From: Amaranthus tricolor
Taxonomy: Eukaryota; Streptophyta; Magnoliopsida; Caryophyllales; Amaranthaceae
Direction of reading: 5' to 3'
Length of the DNA: 64,000 bases
Assembly: GCF_026212465.1 (NCBI RefSeq)
Contig: NC_080056.1
Coordinates: forward strand, 20,546,033-20,610,032
Shown here: positions 26,220-37,660 of the stretch, piece by piece
Numbering within the stretch: the stretch's first letter is position 1
Layout of the letters: each line of letters begins with the position of its first letter
The notes under the pieces: generated by a model
The model's database searches: none
Told to the model about the DNA's origin: nothing
Seen by the model: only the letters and a program-made list of their open reading frames with translations
Position numbers and translations under genes: made by a program

Positions 26220-26939
26220 TCAATATGGAAGCTTCCAAAAGATTGATTCTTTTTTCCATAATCGATCTTCACCCCCTTGCACTTGCCCCGTTTTACCAAA
26301 TACAGTCTCAACTCCCTTAACCTGTTCATAAACCTCATAATCGGTCAATGGTCGACGAGCTACACGGTCCTCAATCTCCCCGTTGAACAACTTCTTCTTC
26401 TTACGATATTGGTGGTCTCGTGGGAGGAACTTTCGATGGTGCATGAATACGTGTTTGCACTTAGGAATCCACGTGGATTCCATGTCATCGATACATAATG
26501 GGCATGCTTTCTTCCCTTTGTTCTTATACCCCGATAAGTTGCCATATGCCGGAAAATCATTAATGGTGCATAAAAGCATTGCACGCAAGGTGAACTCCTC
26601 ATTAGCATATGCATCAAACACTGAAACGCCTTCATCCCACATCTTTCTCAAATCCTCAACGAGAGGTGCAAGATATACATCTATGTCATTGCCAGGTTAT
26701 TTAGGACCCGAGATAAGAAGTGAAAGCATAATGTACTTACGCTTCATACACAACCAAGGTGGAAAATTATAGATCACTAAAAGTACCGGCCAAGTACTAT
26801 GTTGAGAACTAAGATTGCCGAATGGGTTCATTCCATCCGTACACAGTCCGAGCCTTAAATTACGAACCTCATCCCCAAAAGTCTTATGAAACCTATCAAT
26901 ACTCTTCCATTCCGGAGAATCAGATGGATATGTGAGCAA
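26220..26939 (-). pseudogene. tnp2-type CACTA transposase, catalytic N-terminal half
   Basis: Two pieces in one frame (26939-26697 and 26651-26220) are separated by a TAA at 26697 (CAA to TAA fits). The first holds YPSDSPEWKSID, RNLRLGLCTDGMNPFGN and YNFPPWLCMKRKYIMLSLLI. The second holds MWDEGVSVFDAYANEEFTLR, TINDFPAYGNLSGY and ACPLC. These are the hallmark blocks of the tnp2 transposase. The upstream border is disturbed by a frameshift near 26946 and by a deletion. No complete transposase can be made from this copy. Confidence 0.88.
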
Positions 26940-26978
26940 GTGACCTTTTCTTCACCCTATCTGCATACCAGCTCAAAT

Positions 26979-27590
26979 TTAATGCATCTTTCTTATTAGA
27001 AAACAAGTGCTTGAATCTGGTATTATTGTGAAACTAGCGTCACTCCAATTGAACTTTGACTTAATGTTGAAAAGTGTCAACACTGCTGTTATTTTGGTGA
27101 ACTTTGTACATCCAGGGTACAAAGGCTTTTGAGAAGCCTCTGTCAACAAGTCAAAAACACGAGGACGTTTTCCTAACTCATTCTCGACTCCCTCCGTCAT
27201 CTCATCAACATGCTCCAGATCCTCATCGACATTCTCTTCATCTGTCTCATACCCATCAACATGATCTACTACATCCTCATTGACATCGGCCACATTATTG
27301 ACATCCTCAACAACACTTTTCTCTTTGTAAACTCCCTCCTCACCATGCCAAACCCAAACATGATATTAAGGCCTAAAACCACGTCGAAGTATGTGCTCCC
27401 TAAGGATATCAACACTATCTACCTTTGATACATTGCCACAACTGACACATGGGCAATAAAAACCAACTCCCCCCGTCCTAACTTGATGTTTAACCGCAAA
27501 ACTACAAAATTCTAATACGCCATCAATAAATTCCGACGATTCAATGCTTCCATACATCCAAGAACGATCTTTTGTCATCCTAATTAACAT
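26979..27590 (-). pseudogene. tnp2-type CACTA transposase, N-terminal region
   Basis: 27590-27366 encodes the transposase-associated domain (PF13963 type): DRSWMYGSIESSEFIDGV, then YCPCVSCGN with two cysteines of a Zn-binding pattern. A TAA at 27366 (CAA to TAA fits) separates it from YHVWVWHGE and an acidic linker (27293 on). The tnp2 start follows (LYPGCTKFTKITAVLTLFNI, KFNWSDASF). Reading then collapses at a deletion: about 200 bp encoding the LP-x-S-x-Y, G-x-x-Y-x-K-I-H-A-C and C-x-x-C-G-x-S-R blocks are missing, though they survive in the second CACTA copy at 36892-37080. Confidence 0.85.
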
Positions 27591-28330
27591 TATATAACCT
27601 TAGAAATATAACATTCAAAATATAAATAATAAAATTAAATCATTTAACCTTAGAATATAAGTATTCTAATTCTAATAATTAAAGACAAGTATAACAACAA
27701 ACCACATTTTTAACAAAATATGCCAATAATTAACAAACCACACACAAACCACATTCACAAATAATTACTAAATATGCAAATAATTAATTAACAAACCACA
27801 TTCTTAACTAAATTACTAAATTACAAGTGAAACAATAAAAATATAAACTTGCAAATTTACAAAACAAATAGAAATTACCTTGATTTCGTGGGTTATGTAA
27901 TAATCTACAAAGAAAAAAAATTAATTAGCACTAATTTTCATAATTCGTATGCAATAGAAGAATAATTCGTATGCAGTAGAAGAATAATTCGTATGCAAAG
28001 CACATTAAAAAGAGAAATATAATAATAATTCGTATGTAGTAGATTTTTAAAACAGTATTAGATGAACAAGACCTTTAAGTTTTGAAGATTTTTCATATGT
28101 AGTAGATTAACAAACCACATTTTAAAGGTTTTTTGTATGTATTGAAATTAAAAAAAGAAATAATATCTTAATTCGTGAGTTTTGAAGATGATTTTTTGTC
28201 TTTTATTTTTGTGATATTAATTGATATTCAACTCATGATGACGGTAAAAAAACTAGAACAAAGAGGTGATTTTTAAGGCATCATGTATGTTATTATTATC
28301 ATTTATTATTATCATTATGCCCCGTACATC
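27591..28330. other. AT-rich 5' leader of CACTA element
   Basis: This stretch has no gene. It is AT-rich, with repeats of AATTCGTATGCA at 27941-27999 (22-bp period, three copies, a fourth diverged near 28027) and recurrent CAAACCACATT motifs (27695-27800). It probably contains promoter or leader sequence for the transposase gene, but no specific signal can be supported. Confidence 0.5.
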
Positions 28331-28339
28331 CCATTCACA

Positions 28340-28640
28340 TTAAGTATGGTTGAAGAATGATGATGCTGATGAACAAGAACACAGTAGAAGAATAGTAGGG
28401 GGTTTATGAAAATTCGAAGTTTGAAGTTTGATGATGAACAAGAACAGCAGCAAGGATTTACCTTCAGAAACCGTTTGTGAAGATGAACAGCAGCAAGAAT
28501 GATGAACAAGACGAAAATTGATTTCTGGGTTTGTGAAAATGAAGATGAACACAAGAAACGAACACAAATCTTGATGCTTGATCTTATACGTTTGTGAAGA
28601 TGAAGAAGATGAACGAAGCAAATGAAGATGAAGATGAAGC
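28340..28640. repeat. GATGAA-rich low-complexity stretch
   Basis: Purine-rich, imperfectly repeated words GATGAACAAGAAC, AGCAGCAAG and GAAGATGAA fill about 300 bp. Open frames on the minus strand here are Ser/His/Phe-rich low-complexity products and are not credible genes. The stretch lies between the transposase leader and the subterminal repeats. Confidence 0.6.
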
Positions 28641-28741
28641 ATTTAATGGGTTCGTTTGAGAGAACAAAGCAAAGTGTATACGTATTTGTGAAGGGTTTTG
28701 TGAAAAAAGAAACTGGCGGGTTTTTAATTAAAGTCCAACGG

Positions 28742-29037
28742 TCATTTTCTGCGGTTCAAACAAAACCGGAGCAATTAAAAAATTTGTGAAGGGTTATTTG
28801 CTGCGGTTCAAGAAAAATCGAAAAAATTAAGTATTTGTGAAGAGTTATTTGCTGCGGTTCAAACTAAACCGGAGCAATTAAAAAATTTATGAAAGGTTAT
28901 TTGCTGCGGTTCAAGAAGAACCGGAGCAATTAAGTATTCGTGAAGAGTTATTTGCTGCGGTTCAAGCAAAACCGGAGTAATTAATGTATTTATGAAGAGT
29001 TATTTGCTGCGGTCCCATGGAAAACCGCAGCAATTAA
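28742..29037 (-). repeat. CACTA subterminal repeats
   Basis: About five to six imperfect copies of a 55-62 bp unit carry TTTGCTGCGGTTCAA and ACCGGAGCAATTAA, with AAATTTGTGAAGGGTT spacers. They lie just inside the terminus at 29134. Reiterated subterminal motifs of CACTA elements bind the TNPA-type protein in the En/Spm paradigm. Here that role is inferred from position. Two more GCTGCG/CCGCAGC pairs occur at 29070-29110. Confidence 0.8.
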
Positions 29038-29119
29038 TGTTTTTTTTTTTCTAATTCATTTTCCTATTTATTGCTGCGAATATACAAAAACCGCAGCAAA
29101 TGATGAGCAGCAAATACAT

Positions 29120-29134
29120 TTTTTTCCACTAGTG
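29120..29134 (-). repeat. CACTA terminal inverted repeat (5' end of element)
   Basis: The plus strand reads TTTTTTCCACTAGTG, so the element begins CACTAGTGGAAAAAA on the minus strand. The flanking triplet after TAGTG is ATT. A partner terminus is not found at the left side. Confidence 0.85.
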
Positions 29135-30929
29135 ATTCTCAATCAATTAGTTGGTTCAACAACCTATATGTAGATGTTTGTTGGTGTAATTAACTAAAAC
29201 AAGAAAATAAAGACTAAAGCTAAAACAAAGTATAAAACAAGTAAAGATGCTAATTAACCAAGAACATAAGATCAAAGGCAATACAAACACATCAAAAGGT
29301 AATATGATGATGAAGAGGCAAAGGCTAGGCTTTCTCACCAAAATAGTGTTTACTAATCTTCAACCTAAGGTCATGGATATGGGTTATAGGGAAGAACGCA
29401 TCTTGGATACTAATGTTCTCTCTCGTGCAACAAAAGCTTCCTAAAATATACTCAACTACCTATTCTCATGGAGCTAAGCATATTTTAAGACATGAAGCAC
29501 ACATTCATCATTTTCGATCAAAACATCCACCTATTCTCATGGAGATGATTCAATTTTCAAGCTTAGACTATCATTAGAAATTGACTCTCGCCCTCAATCA
29601 AATGACACTACAATAATAGCAAAATCCATCTCAAACCATAAACAACACAACCAAGCCAAAGGTAAAGAAAACAATTTAGACTATATACATGGTGATAATA
29701 CCTAGCCTAAGCCAAATTGAACTACTCACGCATATTAAAATTGAACATAACTAAAGATATTGAATTCATGATAAATTACAACAAAATCAAAAGCAATAAA
29801 GTGTAGAGAATAGAAATTACAAGCTTGGAATTCAATCCAAAGAAGACAACCAAATGAAGAATTAATGAATATGAATGATAAACTCCATAAAACTTCAATT
29901 GCAATTCAAATGCTTGATGAAATGCTATAATGGAATTAATATAATCTCAATTACATTAATGTATCAAATGATCTTCAATGATAAATCAAAAGTTTGAACT
30001 ATCTAATAAGTGTTTGAGTAGAAAAATGCAATTAAGAATACAAGACTAGAATCATGGAAAGTACATAAGAAAGGTTAAAACTAACAGATACTAAAGAAAG
30101 CTTGAAGTAAAGAAAAATGAGTTGTAGAAGGATCAGATGATTTGCTTGAGCCTTCTTCTTCTCTATTGGAGGGAGGACAAGTAGTGGGTGGTGGCTTCAT
30201 GATTTCTCCGCCACCCTATGTGTGAGATATGTAGGCTATAGATAGGTGGCAAATAGGGGTGATAGAGTAGTAGAGTATGAGAGGCAAAAGAAATGGGTAG
30301 GGCATCTAATCAGCAGCTTTTAGAAGCGTAATTATTTCTAACCACCCAAATTGCTTGACGCGAGCCAATCCGCTCGACCTGGTCGAGCGAGCATCAAGTA
30401 CACAAGTAAAAATCTTTAAAAATAGAGCAATCACCAAAAAGGCTCAGCTCGACCTGTCCGCTCAATCGACCGAGCTCGCTTGACCTATTAAAAATTCTTC
30501 CCTCGACATTCTGAAGCTATTAGAAGTGAATATTACATGCGTTCGACCCGAACTATCATCGCTCGACCGGGTCGAGCGGCTTTCAGGATGGTCCTGCTCA
30601 ACTTCTATCTCTAATACAAGTTTTTGGTATGCTCAAGCAAGCTTGGCTCGACCTAGTTTTGGCCGAGTGGGCTTAGAATCGTCTACTATAGCTCTTTTTG
30701 GCCTTATTTCCTTGACTTGGGTCATCAAGGCTTTGATTACTTGAGCTTTCAGAGTTCAGTGAGTATTGTATGCGCCAAATGTACTTGTTTTGTTATCGGT
30801 TTGGACGAATATTACCTAAAATACACAAAAACACCAAAATACCCAACCAAGCGTAAAATGCCAAATAAAGCAAGCATAGTTATGCAAAATCCCAATACAA
30901 TAAAGACAAATAATAGGTATAAATTATGA
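29135..30929 (-). mobile_element. LTR fragment of a gypsy-type element, minus orientation (tentative)
   Basis: There is no protein-coding sequence. On the minus strand the stretch reads like the body of a long plant gypsy LTR: an AT-rich head with GCTTTATTTGGC and GCGCATACAATAC, reiterated GACC-GGTCGAGC words near 30350-30600, then T-rich text typical of a U5/3' LTR, ending ATTGATTGAGAAT where the CACTA element is inserted. The GACCGA-type words resemble those of the LTR at 33660-35335, but the two are not the same family by eye. No LTR boundary is intact. Short frames within are noise. Confidence 0.4.
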
Positions 30930-31208
30930 ATAAAATGCAGCGAAGAAAATCAATGGAATGTACATTATTTTTCCACTCTTATAAGTGAGGGTAATGTCCC
31001 CACACTTATAAGTGTGGCTGAAAGTGCATTTCACCACGTTCATAAGCGTGGCTGGATGTGCATTTCCCCACGTTAAATAAGTGCGGGCAAATTTCCCAAT
31101 AGAAATTTTCCCCACACTTATTTAAGCATGGGGAATTATTTTATCCTCACATATAAGCGTGTGCAATAACATTTTTAACCATGGGAGGATGCAATTTATT
31201 TTGTAGTG
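30930..31208 (-). mobile_element. Terminus of a second CACTA family with palindromic subterminal repeats
   Basis: The stretch ends at TTTTGTAGTG (31208), which read on the minus strand begins CACTACAAAATAAATTGC. Inside are about six palindromic units spaced about 40 bp, such as CCACACTTATAAGTGTGG (30994-31015), CCACTCTTATAAGTGAGG and CCACGTTCATAAGCGTGG. TAGTG end plus reiterated subterminal motifs identify a CACTA end. The rest of that element is not found in the window. Confidence 0.68.
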
Positions 31209-31699
31209 GTAATAGTTTAAGCTTTTACTGTCAAAGTTCATTGTTTTTTTAGTAATTGTCTTTTAGTAGAAGTAGTATGGTTGTTCATATTTATTCTCTT
31301 AGATCTTTAATTGTGTCTCTCATAGTATAATTTTTATTTATTGTTGCGAATTTCATTATAATCATCTTTTATCATGCTTAGTTTATTTCTAAGATTTTTG
31401 TTTATTATTTTTATCATGAGTAGTGTGTAGATCCTTTTTCTAGGGTTAGGGTTTGAACCTATAATTCAAGTATGATTTGATTATTGGAAGTGTCTATAAA
31501 ATTAGGATCAAAGTGATTAAATTATACAACTAACCCTAATTTAAATATGCTCTGTTGAACTAGTCAATAGAACTAGCGTGTGAAATTAGGATTAACTTTT
31601 CTTAAGAATAAATTTTGGTTAAGTTCTTATTATTTCATTCAATAAAACTAGCATTTGAGAATAGATTAATAGGGTCTAAATCTAATACTTAATCAACCG
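31209..31699. other. AT-rich, probably LTR-derived sequence without genes
   Basis: T-rich intergenic text includes GTAGATCCTTTTTCTAGGG and repeated GAACTAG/AAACTAGC words. The style matches the middle of plant gypsy LTRs, but I see no boundaries and no coding potential. Confidence 0.35.
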
Positions 31700-32410
31700 A
31701 GCAAATACTCCTTATGATGGAATTATATTCATGGCTAATCAATAGGTGGGAATATTAGGAAAATTAAGTAAAGATTTGATTTATATAGGTAATTTTTCCT
31801 ATAAATTTGAGCAAACTACCTATTTCAAAATTATAGGTCGTTATGGCAAGCAACATGATTACTTAAAAATTCTTCTTAAGGACATTACAAGGTTCTTGTG
31901 CTTTCCTTGTCCTCTTTGCGCTTTTGAATGAAAATTGTGTGGTTGCATTTGTTGTCGTTGTGCTTAAGTATGGGGTATGACCTTTTTTTTAAAAGTGGCA
32001 TGTCTTGTAACAACATCTAGAATAGCAAGAAAGTACGGCAGAAAATAATTTAAAAGTTATTCTAACTAACTTTGAGCTATGGTATTGTAAAAGAATAGAA
32101 ACCTTGCACTCTGATTGTATGATAAGCTGAAGATGTAAAATTCATGGGCTTAGATCATGAATCTTGTAATCTGTTTTCCCTAGACATGATGCCTTAGACT
32201 CAACTTATTTGGTTTCAAAAGAACAGAAACCTTGCATCCTAACTGTTTCATAGGCTGTAATCTGTTTCATGGACATATAGAGTGAACCTTGTAATTGGAT
32301 AGATACCATTTCATTTTACGTCGATAAATGAGTAGCACACCGACAGCTAGGGCTGAAAAAAGTTTTGTCTGAACCGCAAACCAAACCGTAATTTTAGTGT
32401 TTATTCTGGT
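31700..32410 (+). repeat. Left arm of a 0.7-kb dispersed inverted repeat
   Basis: This is the reverse complement of 39425-40140, with about 7 kb between the arms. Shared landmarks include AAATACTCCTTATG, ACGACCTATAATTTTG, AAGGTTCTTGTGCTTTCC, ATCATGTCTAGGG and TACCATAGCTC on corresponding strands. The arm ends in about 60 bp of the hAT-like element (TAGGGCTGAAAAAAG, GCAAACCAAACCGTAATTTT) and then diverges. It contains no recognisable gene. Confidence 0.85.
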
Positions 32411-32419
32411 CTGGTTCGA

Positions 32420-33639
32420 TCTAAACCACATCGAAAGCTTACAAAAGTTCCCCAGCTTCCCCCACCCTAGCCATCATTACTTTAAATTATCGCACATCCT
32501 TTACCACTCGCTTGAAAACTAAACTACATACTTTATGAACTACACAAACATAAACCCTTTCATTCCCATTTCATTTGTTGCTTTTTAACTACGATATTTG
32601 AAAGCTTTATGTTATCTTATGTTGAAGGGGTTGGATTGATGAGTATCATGTATTATATTTGCATGTTTTGGGTTGCGAGCTTTTATGTTGAGTTTGATGC
32701 TTGCTTGAGGGTGATGGAAGAGGTGTGAGGGTTGTTTGTTTCTTAGTAGCATTGTTTTTCTTTGTACCCTTTTCTTTTCCTAGGCGTGAGGGTGTTTGAG
32801 AGAGATTAGGTTAAACTAAGGAGCAAAACGTTTTAGCCGAAGTCATTTTACCCTTTGCTACCTAGAGGAGTTTGAGATCTTTTGCGGCCCTTATCATTCT
32901 TAGTCCTTTAAACATTGAGGACAATATTCATCTTAGGCATGGGGGAGGGAAATGTAGCCATTTCTATGACATCCTTTTATTTAAGTATTTGCATTTTCAT
33001 TCTCGTTTTCTTTGATATAAATCAAACAAAAAAAGAAAAAAAAAACAAAAAGAAAAGATTTGAAAAAGGAGAATTCGTCTTTGCATTAGGTGAAGTCAAA
33101 AGTGAGGTTTAACAATCAAGAGAGAAAAGCTCTATAAAAATTGATGAAAAGAAGAAAAACAATGAGTGGCTACATTGAATACCCGCAAGGGCAATGTAGG
33201 CAAATAGAGAGGCATAGGATGAACATTCATTTCTTTTGGCGTGGCGTCATATGAATGGAGTTTTGAGGCTCATTTAGGTAGGTCACTAATTGGTTTTTCG
33301 TAGTTTAGAACAGGATCTAAGATGGAAAACCTTTACTAGGATGTATAAGGGTAGCTAGCATTTCAAAGGTAAGTACTTAACTCGATGGCGTTATCCCGGG
33401 TTAGTGCTTTTTTAGAGGGAGCATATCGGTACATCTCCGATGGCGATTGTGAGGTAGCGTGTTTAGGCTTGGATTAAGCCTTGAGGTATGAATGGGGGAG
33501 GAGTTTGATTGTCTGTTATTTCTCTATTGTAGCCTGCCTCATTCTAGAGTTCCTTATTCTTATTTTTTAGGTTGGGAGGCATAAGGAGATGCTGCTTGTT
33601 GTGCTTACGGTTTACGCTTGTTTAGCTCGAGGGCTAGCA
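32420..33639 (+). mobile_element. 3' noncoding internal region of a truncated gypsy element
   Basis: No coding sequence is readable. The text contains AACATTGAGGACAATATTC and AGGCATGGGGGAGG near 32910-32950, which I associate with the region after integrase in Athila/Tat-type gypsy elements. It leads to the polypurine tract at 33640-33659. A small frame at 32915-33112 covers this low-complexity stretch and has no support. Confidence 0.5.
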
Positions 33640-33659
33640 AAAAGTTAGGCATGGGGGAG
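33640..33659 (+). promoter_or_regulatory. Polypurine tract before a 3' LTR
   Basis: The sequence AAAAGTTAGGCATGGGGGAG directly precedes TGATAAGT at 33660. A purine tract followed at once by TG is the plus-strand priming site of LTR retrotransposons. Confidence 0.75.
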
Positions 33660-35335
33660 TGATAAGTATAGTATTTTACACTTATTGCGCCTTTGTTGTG
33701 GTTTATCGAGAGCTTTGTTTAACATTTTAAGGCCGAATGTAATCGTGATTATCTAATTAGAGTTTATTCGTTGTTGTATGCCTTTTCTTGCCTTATTGAT
33801 TGATATTTTAGTGTATTCAAGCAAGTTTCAAGCCATCCCGGTCCTCTACCATGTTTACCGAAGTTCATTTATACATCGGCACATATTTAGACACCATTTT
33901 CTAGCCCATGAGGCTTTGTTGGATGAAGTAAAAGGTTCGAGGGTCATTCAATGAGTTCCAAGTAATATAGAGGTATTTACCGGGGTCTCGAGTGAAAAGT
34001 TAAAGCTTTGGTCGAAGTTGGCTTGAAGATAAAGCTATTGGACATTGATATACTTGGTTTCGGGCGAAGTTAATGAAGTCTCGACTGAGACTAATAAGAT
34101 TCGACCGAAGCTTGCATTGAAGAAAACATTTTGATGCTGTTGTTTCAAGTCTTGAATGAGACTGCTTGGATTTGACTGAGACTAATGAAATTCAACGAAG
34201 ATTACTTGAGCTTCAACCGAAGCTGGTTCAGAACACAAATTTTGTTGCTTGTTGACTTTAGTCTTGACCGAATTTGCTAGTACTTCGACAGAATTTTGCT
34301 TACTTAGACCGAACTGTTATCAGCTTCAATCCCAGCTTGGATCGAAGGTGTTTTCTTTCTCGGCTGATTGAAGATTTTATAGAAGCTAAGGCTTTGACCG
34401 AGATTGGATGAAACTTCCGTTTCCCTCTTCAAATCCCCATCATTTAATAACTTCCTTTGTAGTTTCTTTGGGGCGATCTGCATTTTTTTCATTTTGATGG
34501 AATAGTTTAGTTTTAGAACCCTTAATTACTTTATGCTTTTAGTTAATTATGTCATCAATCTAGCCTATAATTTTAATTAGTACTTTAATTTTTATGTAAT
34601 TTGAAGCTTTTAAATTTTGTTCTTCATCAAGTTTATGGTTAGTTCTTCAACATCTTGCACTGTTAAAATATTATTACTCTTCTAATCTTTTAGTTATGTC
34701 TAATAATATTGTTTATGTTTATTTGATTAATATTATTGCTTCCATGGATCATATTACTGATTAGTTCTCTTTTTAGGGCTTGGTAAGAACCTTAATGTGC
34801 ATATGGATCATATTGTCTTGGGATGATTGAATACGTTATAATCCATTTAAGTTAAAGTCTTTTATACTTTTCATGTTCCGAAATACGAAAGTTGAGGTAG
34901 AATTGTGTATTAGCGTTATGTGTAAAACAAGTTAAATCTTTTTTTCACCATTCAAAATAACTAAAGTTGAGAGTTGGTAGTTAATTGGTCTTGTTGATGG
35001 TTGAATTAATCAAAATTAATTACGAAAGTTGTGATTAAGAAAGAACATTATTTAATTCACGATTAGTTGGTTAGCATCCTAAAATGGAATAATTAACGCT
35101 TCTCACCCAAAACCTAGATAATATGACCAACATTGAACTTAATTGTTTAGTCCTATAAAAAATAGTAAGGATTGTTGTTTCCCTGGGCTTTAGTTTAGTT
35201 ACAACTCTCGATATTTGATTGTTCTGTAGCAATTCATTAACTAAGTTACTCTAGAAACAAAGCCTCCTCGTGGTTTGACCTGTAATCGTACTACAACACT
35301 TGTACGCTTGCAGTATTAAAATATAACCCCTAACA
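33660..35335 (+). mobile_element. 3' LTR (1,676 bp) of a truncated gypsy element
   Basis: It begins TGATAAGTATAGTATTTTAC after the polypurine tract and ends CCCCTAACA. The next bases (GCAAC) belong to a CACTA transposase pseudogene, so this retroelement inserted into the older CACTA copy. Inside are reiterated GACCGAAGCTT/GACTGAGACT words (34020-34380). The 5' LTR and coding region are not in the window, so the element is truncated on its left. Confidence 0.75.
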
Positions 35336-35339
35336 GCAA

Positions 35340-36890
35340 CTGTATCAATGCACTGTCCCCTTAAGAATGATATTTGGCATGTAATATATCCAAATCCTCA
35401 TTCAAAAAAGGATGGAATTTTGGATTATGATGCAAGACATACAAGTGTGCATCTAGGCGACTGTCTCTAGTTGATGTGATCAATTTTGATCTAATTGTTC
35501 CTTTTCTCTCAAGTCTTCCTCCATGTCAATAGGTAGGAAGTACAATAGGTTTGCCATGGACAAATACTCGAGTACAAAATTACCAATCTCATTGCTCATA
35601 TTGACCTGAATGATATTCCCCACCGGTTAAGTCGGATTCCTCACTTTGTTTCTAAAACTCGTATTTATCTCTCAAAAGGATAACAACACCTTTAGAGAAC
35701 TAGACCTAAAAATTTGATTTCATGAACAAGATGGACACAAATCTTGATACTTCATACTTCTCAACTTTAACTCACCATTTGGGGATACAAATCTTTGAAG
35801 AGTACCCAGACGAAACCTTAATGCCATACAAAGACTTAAAAAAATGTCTGTTTCCCTTCTTTGGACAACATATAGTAAGTTGGAGGCAAATAAATCTTAT
35901 CATTACTCATCTTTTTATCCAAGTAACTTTTTGTTTGCCCTTTTCCTTGTTAGTAACACCTTTTTTATTTGTATTTCTTTTCTTACTCACCTTAACCTGT
36001 GGCCACAACTTTGCCCAAAGACCATTACATTCAATGTAATCTTGCATGGCCTTAATATCAATATAATTCCTAACACGTTAATCTCTCCAACATTGAAGCT
36101 TCCAAAAGATTGATTCTTTTTCTATAGTCAACCTTCATTCCCTTGCACTTGCCCTGTTTTACCGAATACAGTTTCAGCTCCCTTAACCTGTCCATACCTC
36201 GTAAACGGTTAATCGTCGACGAACCACACGGTCCTCAACCTCCCAATTGAACATCTTTTTCTTCTTATGATATTGGTGATCTCGTTGGAGAACTTTCGAT
36301 GGTGCAAGAATACATGTTTGCACTTAGGAATGCACGTGGATTCCATGTCATCGATACATAGTAGGCATGCTTTCTTCCCTTAATTCTAATTCCTAGATAA
36401 GTTGCCATATGCCGAAAAATCATTGACGACGCATAAAAGCATTGCACTTAATGTGAAGTCCTCATTAGCATGTGTACCAAACTCGAAATCCTTTCATCCA
36501 AAATCTTTCTCAAATCCTCAACAAGAGGTGCAAGATTAGAAGCGAAAGCATAATGTACTTAACGGTTCATGCATAACCAAGGAGGAAAATTATAGTTAGC
36601 TATCAATATTAGCCACGTACTATGCTGAAAACAAAGATTGTCGAATGAGGTTCATTGTGTCCGTACACAATCCGAGCCTTAAACTACGATCATCATCTCT
36701 AAATGTCTTATGCAACCTATTAATAGTCTTCAACTTCGGAGAATCAGTTAGATGTGTGAGCAAGTAACCTTTTTCACCCTATCTGCTTACCACCTCAAAT
36801 TTGATGCATCTTTCTTATAGAGAAGAACTGTTTTGAGTCTAGGTAATATTAAAAGATACCACAATGACTTAGTCAGGAGCCCTTTAGCAT
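35340..36890 (-). pseudogene. Decayed tnp2/DUF4218 region of second CACTA copy
   Basis: The nucleotide sequence parallels 25195-26960 of the first copy: the CACGTGGATTCCATGTCATCG block at about 36335 matches that at 26469, and TTTACCGAATACAG matches 26291. All frames are broken within about 60 codons. Several stretches (for example around 35500-35900) are recognisable only at DNA level. No product is possible. Confidence 0.7.
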
Positions 36891-36891
36891 C

Positions 36892-37080
36892 TCAATCCCC
36901 TTTACACTTGTAACGCGATAACCCACACCTCAAACACTCTTCTAAGATTTCATTTTCATTCTGATACAATACACAATCCTTCAAACACGCATGAATCTTT
37001 TGGTACTCTAAGCCAAAAGGACACATAAGCTTTTTTGCATAATACGACGACTTTGGAAGTTTATTTCCATCAAGAAGCAT
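36892..37080 (-). pseudogene. tnp2 transposase fragment missing from the first CACTA copy
   Basis: This 62-codon open segment encodes LPKSSYYAKKLM, FGLEYQKIHACLKDCVLY and CLRCGLSRYK. These are the conserved tnp2 blocks (Cys pairs and G-L-x-Y-x-K-I-H-A-C). In the first copy this part is deleted between 26979 and about 26990. It is the best preserved piece of the second copy. Confidence 0.8.
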
Positions 37081-37660
37081 TTCAATTTAATGCTTCTAAT
37101 AACATTGTAAAACTGGTGTTACTCCAATTGAACTTTGACTTAATGTTGAAAATTGTCAGCACGGCAGTTAGTTTGGTGAACGTTTTACATCCAGGGTACA
37201 AAAGCTTTTGAGAAGCCTATGCCAACAAGTCAAAAACACGAGGAAAATTTTCCCAACTTATCCTCGACCCCCTCCATCATTTCATCAACACGATCTATAT
37301 CCTCATTGACATTCTCTTCATCTGTCTCATTCTCATTATTATTCTCCTCCGTATAAGCAAACCCTTCTTCTTCGTGTACATTCCGTGGAACACTTTTATC
37401 TTCTTAAACTCCCTTCTTACCATGTCAAACCCAAACATGATATTGAGACCTAAAGCCACGTCAAACTATGTGTTTCCTAAAGATGTCAACACTATTTACA
37501 TTTGATACATTGCCACACTTGACAGACATGGGCAATAAAAACTAACTCCCCCTATTCTAACTTGATGTGCGACGACAACACTACAAAGTTCTAATGCCCC
37601 ATCTACAAATTCTGACGATTCAATGCTACCATACATCCAAGAACGAACTTTTGTCATCCT
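37081..37660 (-). pseudogene. Decayed transposase N-terminus of second CACTA copy
   Basis: DNA similarity to 26990-27590 is clear (ACTCCAATTGAACTTTGACTT at 37121, GATTCAATGCTACCATACAT at 37617, CATTGCCACA near 37510). It covers the transposase-associated domain and the acidic linker, with frameshifts throughout. The adjacent 37661-38480 is AT-rich leader with no gene. Confidence 0.7.

Larger units (their letters stand above)
21350..29134 (-). mobile_element. CACTA (En/Spm) transposon, autonomous type, 3' end missing
   Basis: The 5' end, read on the minus strand, is at 29134. It begins CACTAGTGGAAAAAA and is followed by subterminal GCTGCGGTT repeats. Inside are a tnp2-type transposase (27590-24513) and a second, multi-exon gene (24313-21595). 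CACTA elements normally end in matching CACTA/TAGTG inverted repeats with a 3-bp target duplication. No CACTA start is visible on the plus strand between 20837 and 21600, so the 3' terminus has been lost near the (TA)n tract. The right flank after TAGTG is ATT. Multiple stop codons and an internal deletion make the element non-autonomous today. Confidence 0.88.

Noticed and set aside
28315..28642. Ser/His/Leu-rich minus-strand frames of 79 and 100 codons
   Set aside because: Two overlapping frames over a GATGAA-rich low-complexity stretch; no domain and no splice context.
29606..31208. CACTACAATAATAGC at 29606 as the left end of the CACTA terminus at 31208
   Set aside because: The flanking triplets do not match (TGA left, GTA right). 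Beyond CACTACAA the similarity is weak, and the sequence between reads as LTR-like text.
33660..35335. GATAAGTATAG LTR as partner of the Tat LTR at 40277
   Set aside because: The starts (TGATAAGT against TGTCATGG), lengths and internal text differ; they belong to different elements.
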